A stretch of DNA of 7,547 nucleotides from Gammaproteobacteria bacterium (GTDB lineage: Bacteria; Pseudomonadota; Gammaproteobacteria; SZUA-152). The notes beneath the pieces were generated by a model. The model was not told the origin of the DNA. It was given only the letters and a program-made list of their open reading frames with translations, and did no database searches. The stretch spans positions 1 through 7,547 of the forward strand of contig QIGJ01000384.1 of NCBI GenBank assembly GCA_003229995.1, in the 5' to 3' direction. Of the stretch, positions 1-6,724 are shown piece after piece; the stretch's first letter is position 1; each line of letters opens with the position of its first letter. A program made the position numbers and the translations under genes.

Positions 1-113
1 AAATTTCGCCCGGAAACATTGTGCTCAATGGTCAAATGTATGGCACCATTGTTCACTTTAATAATGGACTGACGAAAATCATTTACACCGATGGTACCTT
101 TGAAATTTTGTAG
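1..113 (+). CDS. C-terminal end of an unrecognised protein (partial)
   Basis: The frame starting at base 3 is open from the window edge to a TAG stop at 111-113 and encodes 36 residues, ending TDGTFEIL. Glycines and asparagines alternate with short hydrophobic stretches (NIVLNG, GTIVHFNNG, KIIYTDG), which suggests a run of beta-hairpins. No known family is recognised from so short a piece. The gene converges on bioD, and only six bases separate its stop from the inverted-repeat element at 120-281. That the frame is coding is inferred from the uninterrupted reading, the protein-like composition and the position next to a clean intergenic element. The start lies outside the window. Confidence 0.55.
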   Translation, partial: ISPGNIVLNGQMYGTIVHFNNGLTKIIYTDGTFEIL

Positions 114-119
114 TATTCA

Positions 120-150
120 TATACTCGTGGCGATTGAGGTTTAGGTGTCA
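120..150 (+). repeat. Left terminal inverted repeat of element copy 1
   Basis: This 31-bp arm reads TATACTCGTGGCG at its outer end and TTTAGGTGTCA at its inner end. It pairs with 251-281 with two mismatches and is identical to the left arm of copy 2 except for one base. Confidence 0.85.
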
Positions 151-250
151 CTGCACGCCCGATTTGCTCCATGGCTGCGTTGAAATTACTTGCAATAGAG
201 CGACTATTACGCGTCATTTCGCTTTGCCATGAAACAAATAGGACGCACAT

Positions 251-281
251 TGACACCTAAATCTCAAACGCCACGAGTATA
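251..281 (-). repeat. Right terminal inverted repeat of element copy 1
   Basis: This 31-bp arm has inner end TGACACCTAAA and outer end CCACGAGTATA. Its outer end lies one base from the bioD stop codon (283-285). Folded with 120-150 it could make a long imperfect hairpin in transcripts from either side. Confidence 0.85.
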
Positions 282-282
282 T

Positions 283-999
283 TTAATGAAACAGTGAAGA
301 AGTCTTCAAATGACAAGTCTTCAAATGACGGGCGATGTTTCTGCCGGAAGGTGTTTGTTGCTGGTGTGACAGAGACACATCAAATGGCACAATACCGAGG
401 CATTCGCCCGGCAGTCGTTGTTTCAGAGTCATGATATTTTCGGTGGCACAAACCATGTCTGCACATAGCATGTTGCCAACCCAGGCGGTGTGTCGCAGGC
501 CGTGTGCGGCAATGCTTTCTGCGGTTAACAATGCATGACTCAGGCAACCCAAACGTAAGCCCACTACATTGATGACCGACAATCCGAGCGCGGTTGCAAG
601 ATCCGCCATGGTTTCGTTTTCATTCAACGGTACCTGCCAGCCACCGGCACCTTCAACAATGACCACATCGGCCTGTGCCGCAATTTTTTCGTAAGCCCGA
701 CAAAGGGGGGCGATGCGCATGGTCACATTGTTCTGTGCAGCGGCGATATGCGGTGCAATGGCTGTTTCAAAAGCGTAGGGATTCACCATAGCGTACGGCA
801 ATTCAAGACTGGCCTGTTGCATCAGTTGCACAGCATCATCGTTGCGCAAACCCGCTAGTGTTTTTGTGCAACCCGCTGATACAGGTTTCATTGCAACGAC
901 GCTTAACCCTTGTTGTTGCAGCGCGGCCATCAGGCCCAGTGCGATGGTGGTTTTTCCCGCATCAGTGTCAGTGCCGGTGATAAAAAATCCTTTACTCAT
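283..999 (-). CDS. bioD: ATP-dependent dethiobiotin synthetase BioD
   Basis: BioD closes the ureido ring of 7,8-diaminopelargonate using CO2 and ATP to give dethiobiotin, in the cytoplasm. The 238-residue protein is close to the usual 220-240. It shows the BioD P-loop GTDTDAGKT at residues 9-17, the substrate-side lysine in MKPVSAG (Lys38) and the VEGAGGW motif at 115-121. The start is firm: its ATG shares one base with the bioC stop (TAATG), which implies translational coupling, and no strong Shine-Dalgarno sequence is visible. It is the last gene of the bioF-H-C-D block. Its C-terminus is odd: a 15-bp tandem duplication gives HLKTC-HLKTS just before the stop, and the stop lies one base from inverted-repeat element copy 1, so insertion there may have reshaped the tail. 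The core fold looks intact. Confidence 0.96.
   Translation of the reverse strand: MSKGFFITGTDTDAGKTTIALGLMAALQQQGLSVVAMKPVSAGCTKTLAGLRNDDAVQLMQQASLELPYAMVNPYAFETAIAPHIAAAQNNVTMRIAPLCRAYEKIAAQADVVIVEGAGGWQVPLNENETMADLATALGLSVINVVGLRLGCLSHALLTAESIAAHGLRHTAWVGNMLCADMVCATENIMTLKQRLPGECLGIVPFDVSLSHQQQTPSGRNIARHLKTCHLKTSSLFH
300..329. repeat. 15-bp exact tandem duplication in the 3' end of bioD
   Basis: The unit AAGTCTTCAAATGAC occurs twice head to tail at 300-314 and 315-329. Being five codons long it keeps the bioD frame and duplicates the peptide HLKT(C/S) near the C-terminus. Confidence 0.9.
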
Positions 1000-1922
1000 T
1001 AGCGGCGTACACCAGGATTCATCGGATTACCGGGCATGCTGACCGCGACCTCATTTTTACCGGTAACCGGTGCCCATGCATGTCCGTAAACCACCTCGTA
1101 GGTCACTGGAAGGGTGCCGTGGTCACGCAGTTTTTCGTAGGCAATGGCCATATTTTTCAAACGTGTTTTTCCAGTCAGCGTGTGGCGGCGTTCGTTGGCC
1201 ATGTTGTGCGCGCCCAGGGTTTTGAGTTCACGCATCAGTTGATAAACATCGGGATAAGTGAGGGTGAAATTTTCCACGTCCATCACTGGATCAGCCAAGC
1301 CCGCGCGCAGCATGGCATCACCAAGGTCATGCATGTCGATGAAGTCATGCACATGTACAGTCTCACTGGATTCAGCATCCGCTACCTGCCAGCTTTGGCG
1401 TAATTCTTTCAATGTGTCCGGGCCAAAAGTGGAAAACATCAGTAGCCCACCAGGTTTGAGCACTCGTCGAAATTCGGCAAAGGTGTGTCCGAGATCATCA
1501 CACCATTGCAAGGTCGCGTTGGAAAAAATCAGCTCGACGCCGTGGTCAGCAACAGGCAATTGTTCAGCATCAGCACAAACATAACTGTTTTTAGTTGTCA
1601 ATTTGTTGAGTTGTTTATGCAGCCAACCGTTACGTTGTCGGGCGTATTGTAACATGCGGGGTGCAAGGTCCAGGGAAATGATGTGCGCTTTTCTATATTG
1701 TCTGCCCAATGCCTGCGAGCACACACCCGTACCTGCACCTACATCGAGTATGTTGTCAGGTTTAAGCCGAACCAGTTTCAGTCGTTCAAGAATGCGCTCA
1801 CCGATTTCACGTTGCAATATCGCAACATCATCGTAATGCTCAGCGGCGGCATCAAAAGACTGACGCACACGCGACTTTTCCAGTTTGTGCAAGGGGTTTT
1901 GTGAAGGTGTATTGGTTATCAT
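999..1922 (-). CDS. bioC: Malonyl-ACP O-methyltransferase BioC
   Basis: BioC transfers a methyl group from S-adenosylmethionine to the free carboxyl of malonyl-ACP, so that fatty acid synthesis can build a pimeloyl chain. The 307-residue protein is a class I methyltransferase. It has the SAM-binding motif LDVGAGTG near residues 59-66, an acidic residue ending strand 2 (SLDLAPRML, about 83-91), the BioC-type segment SNATLQWCDD at 134-143 and RVLKPGGLLMFSTFGP at 153-168. The N-terminal RQSFDAAAEHYD (20-31) is also typical of BioC. It is longer than the E. coli protein (about 250 residues), with an extended N-terminus and C-terminal region. It follows bioH after 17 bases and overlaps bioD by one base. 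No good ribosome binding site precedes the ATG, so coupling to bioH translation is likely. Confidence 0.95.
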   Translation of the reverse strand: MITNTPSQNPLHKLEKSRVRQSFDAAAEHYDDVAILQREIGERILERLKLVRLKPDNILDVGAGTGVCSQALGRQYRKAHIISLDLAPRMLQYARQRNGWLHKQLNKLTTKNSYVCADAEQLPVADHGVELIFSNATLQWCDDLGHTFAEFRRVLKPGGLLMFSTFGPDTLKELRQSWQVADAESSETVHVHDFIDMHDLGDAMLRAGLADPVMDVENFTLTYPDVYQLMRELKTLGAHNMANERRHTLTGKTRLKNMAIAYEKLRDHGTLPVTYEVVYGHAWAPVTGKNEVAVSMPGNPMNPGVRR

Positions 1923-1939
1923 TCGTTGTACGGCAAAAA

Positions 1940-2700
1940 TCAGGACAAAAAGGAGGTGAGCATTGGCAGAAACACATCCGGGTGTGACAAAAAAGGGGCA
2001 TGTCCAGCATTGGGAATAATCGACAGACGGGCATTGGCAATCATCGTCCGGGTTTTTTTTGCAGCCCTGCGTCGAAATAGCGAATCATGCTCTCCGCTAA
2101 TCAATAAGGTGGGGCAAGTGATTTTTGCCAGTGCGGGACGCAGGTTTGTGTGGCGCAAAATCGCCAGCCCGGCTTCTAGTGCGGCAGGTTGCGGGTTGCC
2201 ATGACGAAATACCCGTTCACACAAAATGTGTTGTTGCTCGCGGGCGTGTTCACTGCCCATAGTCTGAATAGCGATAAAGCGTTTAATCGTTTGCTGATAG
2301 TTTTGTTTAAGGTCATGGGCAAAACTGTCCAGTACTTCGGCGTCAGTGCCATCAGGCCAAGTATCGTCGCGCACAAATTGCGGTGTACTGGCGACGAGCA
2401 CAAGCTTGCGAATGTTATCCGGGTTATCCAGTGTCAATTGTGTGGCGATCATGCCGCCCAATGACCAGCCGACCAGCATGGCATTTTGGGGAACAAAAGC
2501 ATTAATACTTGCAGCCAGGTTTTGCAGGCTGTAATCCGCGAGGCTGTCCAGACTGCGCCCGTGCCCGGGCAAGTCGAGCAGGGTGACGCGAAATTGCTTT
2601 GTCAGTGCGGGCAGAATACCTTCCCACACATCGGCATTCATTCCCCAGCCATGTAACAAGACAACATCAGGCCCGTTGCCGAGCGTTTGTGTGAAAAGAT

Positions 2701-2704
<4 letters not shown>
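1940..2704 (-). CDS. bioH: Pimeloyl-[ACP] methyl ester esterase BioH
   Basis: BioH hydrolyses pimeloyl-ACP methyl ester, ending the chain-building stage started by BioC and releasing pimeloyl-ACP for BioF. The 254-residue protein is an alpha/beta hydrolase of normal length for BioH. The oxyanion region HGWGMN is at 18-23 and the nucleophile elbow GWSLGG places Ser81. The expected acid is Asp207 in SGEHDSLF, and the catalytic histidine is His235 in [11 protein letters not shown]. These positions nearly coincide with the triad of E. coli BioH (Ser82, Asp207, His235). The start ATG overlaps the bioF stop as ATGA, a coupling junction. Its place between bioF and bioC supports BioH rather than another hydrolase. 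Confidence 0.95.
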
Positions 2705-3894
<1,190 letters not shown>

Positions 3895-3936
3895 TTTTTA
3901 ATGCGTCAGCGTGGAAGTTTTGTCGGGTGGGCAGTG

Positions 3937-3958
3937 TTCACCCTACGATCGAGGTGAA
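3937..3958. promoter_or_regulatory. Short palindrome upstream of bioF (possible operator)
   Basis: TTCACC-N10-GGTGAA is an exact 6+6 dyad lying about 43-64 bases upstream of the bioF start. The half-sites faintly resemble a BirA half-site, but the 10-base spacing is wrong for BirA. A protein-binding site is possible; no convincing sigma70 promoter was found beside it. Confidence 0.25.
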
Positions 3959-4017
3959 TGAATGGAACACAATAACTTATACCATTGGCATTTCGGCCTC
4001 TGTTCCAGACTCGGATC

Positions 4018-4048
4018 TATACTCGTGGCGATTGAGATTTAGGTGTCA
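4018..4048 (+). repeat. Left terminal inverted repeat of element copy 2
   Basis: This is a 31-bp arm differing from the left arm of copy 1 at a single base. It pairs with 4140-4170 with three mismatches. Confidence 0.85.
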
Positions 4049-4139
4049 CTGCACGCTCTCTTTGCTGTGTTGTTGTCCTCGCAATAGAACGACTATTACT
4101 GGTCATTTCGCCTTGCCATGAAATAAATATGCCGCACAT

Positions 4140-4170
4140 TGATACCTAAATCCCAAACGCCACGAGTATA
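4140..4170 (-). repeat. Right terminal inverted repeat of element copy 2
   Basis: This 31-bp arm has an outer end CCACGAGTATA identical to that of copy 1. It begins TGATACCTAAA at the inner side, with one transition relative to the copy 1 arm there. Confidence 0.85.
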
Positions 4171-4194
4171 CCTCCCTCATTCCTAAGCATATTG

Positions 4195-5214
4195 TTAATT
4201 GGCTGCGCGACGTTGCTGGGTGTCACCACGTACCCGTAACTTCAAATCATCAAACATTTTCAGGTCATCATCCACACTGCGACCGCTGGTGGTAAGGTAA
4301 TCACCGATCATTACACCGGAAGCACCCGCCATAAAAATCATCGACTGCATATCACCGAGAAACTGACGACCACCAGCAATGCGAATTTCGGCTTTGGGTA
4401 ATAAATAACGAAACACGGCAATGCTTTGCAAAATTTCATAAGCCGAGAGCGGCTCGCGATCAGCCATGGGGGTGCCCTGCTGCGGGTTGAGAAAATTCAG
4501 TGGCACGGACTCCACGCCGAGGTTGCGTAATTGCACGGCCAACTCAATGCGCTGATCGAGGCTTTCACCCATACCCAGAATGCCGCCCGCACAAACACGT
4601 AATCCGGCATTACGGGCATGGCGAATGGTGTCGATATTTTCCTGATAACTGTGCGAAGTACACACGTTGTCAAAAAAACTCTCAGCAGACTCCAGGTTGT
4701 GATGATAGTTTTCCAGGCCCATACCTTTTAATTCGCTGGCCGTGCTTTCAGTGAGTACACCGAGACTGGCACAGCGACCGATGTCAGAATTCTCATTCAT
4801 CGCAGAAAAATACTCGCCCAGTTTTTGGCGTTCTTTGTTGGAGCGCATGCCCCAACCCTTGGAGACCACGCCAAAGTCGCTAGCCCCCCATTTACGGGCG
4901 CGTTGCGCCTGCCGGGTCAGTTCGTTACTGTCAATGAATTCGTAGACGGGTGCACTGGTGTTTTTGTGGTGGCCACTTTGAGAGCAAAAGGAGCAGTTTT
5001 CCGAACAATTGCCGGAGCGCACATTGGAAATGGCGCAAACTTCAATTTCATCACCACGATTGGCTTTGCGAATGCGGTCGGCACCGGCCATCAGCCAGGG
5101 CAGGTAATCGTGATGCAGACTGATGAGCCACTGACCTTCAGAGGTGCTGGCTTCATCGTCATCAAGCACCCGGTGGGTAATGTCATCGATGCGTTGGTAA
5201 GTGGCGTTATCCAT
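4195..5214 (-). CDS. bioB: Biotin synthase BioB, with a non-E. coli cysteine set
   Basis: BioB is a radical-SAM enzyme that inserts sulfur into dethiobiotin to make biotin. The 339-residue protein carries the CX3CX2C motif for the SAM [4Fe-4S] cluster (Cys70, Cys74, Cys77 in GNCSENCSFCSQS). Other BioB landmarks are YHHNLES (170-176), VCAGGILGMGE (207-217), NFLNPQQGTP (240-249) and IRIAGGR (277-283). E. coli BioB binds its sulfur-donating [2Fe-2S] cluster with Cys97, Cys128, Cys188 and Arg260. Aligned by eye, the last three become Cys148, Cys208 and Arg278, but the first is Gly115 (SDFGVV). Additional cysteines occur at 60 (EVCAIS) and 185 (NVCTSH), as I recall from BioB of anaerobic Firmicutes. 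A different auxiliary cluster is therefore plausible (inference). GGAG at 5223-5220 is the ribosome binding site, five bases before the ATG. Confidence 0.95.
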   Translation of the reverse strand: MDNATYQRIDDITHRVLDDDEASTSEGQWLISLHHDYLPWLMAGADRIRKANRGDEIEVCAISNVRSGNCSENCSFCSQSGHHKNTSAPVYEFIDSNELTRQAQRARKWGASDFGVVSKGWGMRSNKERQKLGEYFSAMNENSDIGRCASLGVLTESTASELKGMGLENYHHNLESAESFFDNVCTSHSYQENIDTIRHARNAGLRVCAGGILGMGESLDQRIELAVQLRNLGVESVPLNFLNPQQGTPMADREPLSAYEILQSIAVFRYLLPKAEIRIAGGRQFLGDMQSMIFMAGASGVMIGDYLTTSGRSVDDDLKMFDDLKLRVRGDTQQRRAAN

Positions 5215-5262
5215 GGGGACTCCGGTATTGTTGGTTGTGTGGCTGAAATAAGTCGAAGGAGC

Positions 5263-5290
5263 ATTTTAGTCGCTGGCAATGGCCTGTCAA
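5263..5290 (-). promoter_or_regulatory. Sigma70-like promoter for bioB
   Basis: Read leftward, TTGACA (5290-5285, perfect -35) is followed after 16 bases by TAAAAT (5268-5263, five of six to the -10 consensus). Transcription would start near 5256, leaving about 40 bases of leader before the bioB ATG, which contains the GGAG ribosome binding site. It is the best promoter in the bioB-comF divergent region. Confidence 0.65.
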
Positions 5291-5316
5291 CCCGGGAGGT
5301 GGCAGAAAGTGAACAA
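5284..5316 (-). promoter_or_regulatory. Candidate BirA (biotin repressor) operator
   Basis: Read on the minus strand the site is TTGTTCACT-N15-GGTTGACAG. The Gram-negative BirA operator is described as TTGTAAACC-N14/15-GGTTTACAA. The arms match at six and seven of nine positions, with the expected spacing. The site covers the -35 box of the bioB promoter, where bound BirA would block transcription, and also the predicted ribosome binding site and GTG start of comF. BirA itself is not in the window. The weaker arm keeps the call tentative. Confidence 0.45.
5294..5299 (+). promoter_or_regulatory. Ribosome binding site deciding the comF start
   Basis: GGGAGG lies nine bases before the GTG at 5309 and is downstream of the alternative ATG at 5279, so it supports the shorter protein. 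It falls inside the candidate BirA operator. Confidence 0.6.
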
Positions 5317-6028
5317 ATGGATAAAAAACGTACATGATCGAGTGGTGGCCACGCTATTGCCTCCCGTGTGCATTTTGTGCGGTGCGGCCGGTCTTGTGAA
5401 CCGTCGTCGTCGCAGCGATTTATGTTTACCCTGTCTGCAATCTCTGCCTTGGATAGGATCGCAATGTGTTCGTTGCGCTTTGCCGTTGAGTATCACGACC
5501 ACTGAAGCCTTGTGTGGTCGCTGTCAAACGCAGCCGCCTGCCTTTGAAGCTTGCCTGTCACCTTTTCATTATCAGGCACCACTGGATCATTTGTTACTGG
5601 ATCTTAAATTCAATGGTCGACTGACGCAGGCACGCCTGTTGGGTGAACTAATGACACAGTGGCTGGTTTCTGTAGTGGACGTTCCACCCGAGCAGATTAT
5701 TCCCGTACCCCTGCATGCTACGCGGCTGCGTGAGCGCGGTTTTAATCAAGCTGTGGAATTGGCGCGACCGATCGCCAGACATTTTGATGTGCCGCTGAAT
5801 CTTCACGGAGTACGGCGTACACGGGCCACTCCGCCGCAGTCGGATTTATCGCGTAAAGAACGACTGAAAAATATTCGTGGTGCATTTGAAGTGATGCAAC
5901 CACTGAGTGGCAACGTGGTGATCATTGATGATGTGATGACCACTGGCAGCACGGCACATGAATTGGCGGAGGCCTTGTTGAACGCAGGGGCAGAGCAGGT
6001 AGAGGTGTGGGTTTGTGCGCGAGCGTAG
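5309..6028 (+). CDS. comF: ComF-family phosphoribosyltransferase-like protein
   Basis: Members of the ComF/GntX family are needed for DNA uptake and for growth on DNA in competent bacteria, acting in the cytoplasm. From the GTG at 5309 the protein has 239 residues, close to E. coli GntX (about 227). The N-terminal third has four CxxC pairs, Cys21/24, 39/42, 53/56 and 69/72, probably binding zinc. The C-terminal two thirds form a type I phosphoribosyltransferase domain with RERGFNQA (141-148) and the PRPP loop VVIIDDVMTTGST (203-215). I prefer GTG at 5309 because GGGAGG at 5294-5299 is well placed before it; the in-frame ATG at 5279 has no close ribosome binding site and would add ten atypical residues. 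It diverges from bioB. This bioB/comF neighbourhood is common in gammaproteobacteria and does not imply a biotin role. Confidence 0.92.
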   Translation: MNKWIKNVHDRVVATLLPPVCILCGAAGLVNRRRRSDLCLPCLQSLPWIGSQCVRCALPLSITTTEALCGRCQTQPPAFEACLSPFHYQAPLDHLLLDLKFNGRLTQARLLGELMTQWLVSVVDVPPEQIIPVPLHATRLRERGFNQAVELARPIARHFDVPLNLHGVRRTRATPPQSDLSRKERLKNIRGAFEVMQPLSGNVVIIDDVMTTGSTAHELAEALLNAGAEQVEVWVCARA

Positions 6029-6226
6029 TGTGGGAATAGTCGTTCTATTTCGAGCTTTTGTGATTGAAGAACGGGCGAAGACGGGTTGAAGCAGGGATGT
6101 CAATTGTATAAGTTATTTCATTTCCATTCCTAAGTCCGGGCACCAAACAAGGAGGTCATTTTGTGTGCGTCCCTGATTCACCATAGGTTAAAGTTTTTTT
6201 TTGCCCGACCGTTGATAAGGAGACTT
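6029..6226. other. Spacer after comF: no gene recognised, one repeat motif
   Basis: These 200 bases hold a 20-bp piece of the inverted-repeat element core (6035-6054) and a TTGAAG (6086-6091) / TATAAG (6107-6112) pair with only a 15-base spacer, so a weak promoter candidate. There is also a GGAGGT at 6151-6156 and a run of nine T at 6194-6202. No GC-rich hairpin precedes the T run, so it is not a convincing terminator. A short frame from TTG 6161 runs in phase with the ATG at 6227 and ends at the TAA at 6245-6247; I do not call it a gene. Confidence 0.5.
6035..6054 (-). repeat. Orphan copy of the inverted-repeat element core motif
   Basis: The minus strand reads CTCGAAATAGAACGACTATT. It matches the core of element copy 2 (around 4078-4097) at 19 of 20 positions and includes the AATAG-N5-CTATT dyad. 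It starts seven bases after the comF stop. No terminal repeats of the element are found nearby, so this is either a relic or an independent copy of a shorter repeat that the element also contains. Confidence 0.6.
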
Positions 6227-6247
6227 ATGATACAGCCTATGAAATAA
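6217..6247 (+). other. Strong RBS with a 6-codon ORF ending in frame before the next gene
   Basis: AAGGAGA (6217-6223) precedes ATG 6227 at ideal distance, but this frame reads only MIQPMK and stops at TAA 6245-6247. The next ATG in the same frame is at 6251, three bases after the stop. Either the gene at 6251 once began at 6227 and now has a nonsense codon, or the short ORF is a leader allowing reinitiation. Confidence 0.45.
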
Positions 6248-6250
6248 CAC

Positions 6251-6637
6251 ATGAAACAACACAATATATCCAAATGTGCGATCAAAATACCGCCTGCTCT
6301 GTTTTCCTCTAGCTGGATTATCGCCAGCCTGTTTTTTATTTTTGCCGCTAGTCCCACGTTGGCTACAAGTGATAACTACCTGGATGCGTTATCCACAGAG
6401 GCTGAAGCCAGTGCTCATGTGCCAACTAACACAGGCAATATCGAGCCTTCGGAAAAACAGCTTGCGCTGGAAAAATTTCTGCAAAAAGAAAAACCTACCA
6501 CCTTTAAATACTACAAAAAACTCAACCGCTGGAACAAGGCAACGGTTGTTGAGCTTTATCGTACTGACAATGCGAATACACCTGCGAAGTTTGACCAGCT
6601 GCGGAAAAAAATTCTGGATCTGTATTTTAAACGATAG
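6251..6637 (+). CDS. Small predicted exported protein of unknown function
   Basis: The 128-residue product begins with a basic N-terminus, a hydrophobic core at about residues 22-35 (SWIIASLFFIFAAS) and a likely signal peptidase site after Ala38 (PTLA-TS). The mature part, about 90 residues, is highly charged and probably helical. A linker rich in Ala, Thr and Glu leads to a C-terminal domain with regularly spaced aromatic and hydrophobic residues (LEKFLQKEKPTTFKYYKKL, then VVELYR and LRKKILDLYF). No cysteine remains after export and no catalytic motif is seen. Export to the periplasm is inferred. It lies 87 bp upstream of a second exported protein with a rhodanese domain. There is no ribosome binding site directly before 6251; the good one serves ATG 6227, cut off by an in-frame TAA, so expression may be reduced. 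Confidence 0.75.
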   Translation: MKQHNISKCAIKIPPALFSSSWIIASLFFIFAASPTLATSDNYLDALSTEAEASAHVPTNTGNIEPSEKQLALEKFLQKEKPTTFKYYKKLNRWNKATVVELYRTDNANTPAKFDQLRKKILDLYFKR

Positions 6638-6701
6638 CTTACAACCGCCTACTTTTCAGTAACCTGCTTAAAATGATAAAAACCACATGTACTATTTTTA
6701 G

Positions 6702-6707
6702 TATACT
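6702..6707 (+). promoter_or_regulatory. Possible -10 box upstream of the rhodanese gene
   Basis: TATACT sits inside the perfect 10-bp palindrome TAGTATACTA (6699-6708), 17 bases before the ATG at 6725. No good -35 box is found at the proper distance, and the leader would be very short, so this is weak. Confidence 0.2.
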
Positions 6708-6724
6708 ACTATGAGAAATGTACC

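Larger units (their letters stand above)
120..281. mobile_element. MITE-like inverted-repeat element, copy 1
   Basis: This is a 162-bp non-coding element bounded by 31-bp terminal inverted repeats at 120-150 and 251-281. They begin TATACTCGTGGCG and match at 29 of 31 positions. A second copy lies at 4018-4170 in the same orientation. From the core to the right end (192-281 against 4081-4170) the two copies align without gaps at 81 of 90 bases. The left 31 bp differ at one base, and the unmatched internal stretch accounts for the length difference. The core contains AATAG-N5-CTATT. There is no ORF or transposase, so if mobile it must depend on an enzyme encoded elsewhere. The ends read TATA on both sides, so a TA target duplication is possible but cannot be told from the repeat itself. 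It fills nearly the whole gap between two convergent genes. Confidence 0.8.
4018..4170. mobile_element. MITE-like inverted-repeat element, copy 2
   Basis: This 153-bp non-coding copy of the element at 120-281 is in the same orientation. Its 31-bp terminal repeats are at 4018-4048 and 4140-4170 (28 of 31 matching), with outer ends TATACTCGTGG and CCACGAGTATA. The core AATAGAACGACTATT lies inside 4081-4098. It sits 24 bp (4171-4194) beyond the bioB stop, inside what is elsewhere a compact bioB-bioF junction. A read-through transcript from bioB would carry it as a long imperfect hairpin, which could protect the bioB mRNA, lower expression of bioFHCD, or both. It carries no transposase. Confidence 0.8.

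Noticed and set aside
120..281. Element as a complete insertion sequence or CRISPR-like array
   Set aside because: It is only 162 bp with no transposase frame, and it has a single pair of inverted ends rather than spaced direct repeats.
3937..3958. TTCACC-N10-GGTGAA as a BirA operator for bioF
   Set aside because: BirA sites have a 14-16 base spacer and GGTTTACAA-like arms; both spacing and arm sequence are poor here.
5279..5308. ATG at 5279 as the comF start
   Set aside because: No ribosome binding site at a proper distance, and GGGAGG lies downstream of it, just before GTG 5309.
4825..5337. 170-codon plus-strand open frame opposite the 5' half of bioB
   Set aside because: It is antisense to a clearly coding bioB, has no ribosome binding site and no family motifs; a reading-frame shadow.
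3960..6135. Similar stretches TATAAGTTATT (minus strand near 3984 and plus strand at 6107) and CATTCCTAAG (4178 and 6125) as parts of one larger repeat
   Set aside because: Matches of 10-11 bases in AT-rich DNA are expected by chance in a window this size, and their order and orientation do not fit one element.
6162..6202. Run of nine T at 6194-6202 as a comF terminator
   Set aside because: No stable GC-rich stem directly precedes the T run, and it is 166 bases beyond the comF stop.
6276..6662. 128-codon frame overlapping the small exported gene in another phase
   Set aside because: The 6251-6637 frame has a clear signal peptide and helical, charged composition; the overlapping frame looks like random translation rich in Leu, Thr and Lys.
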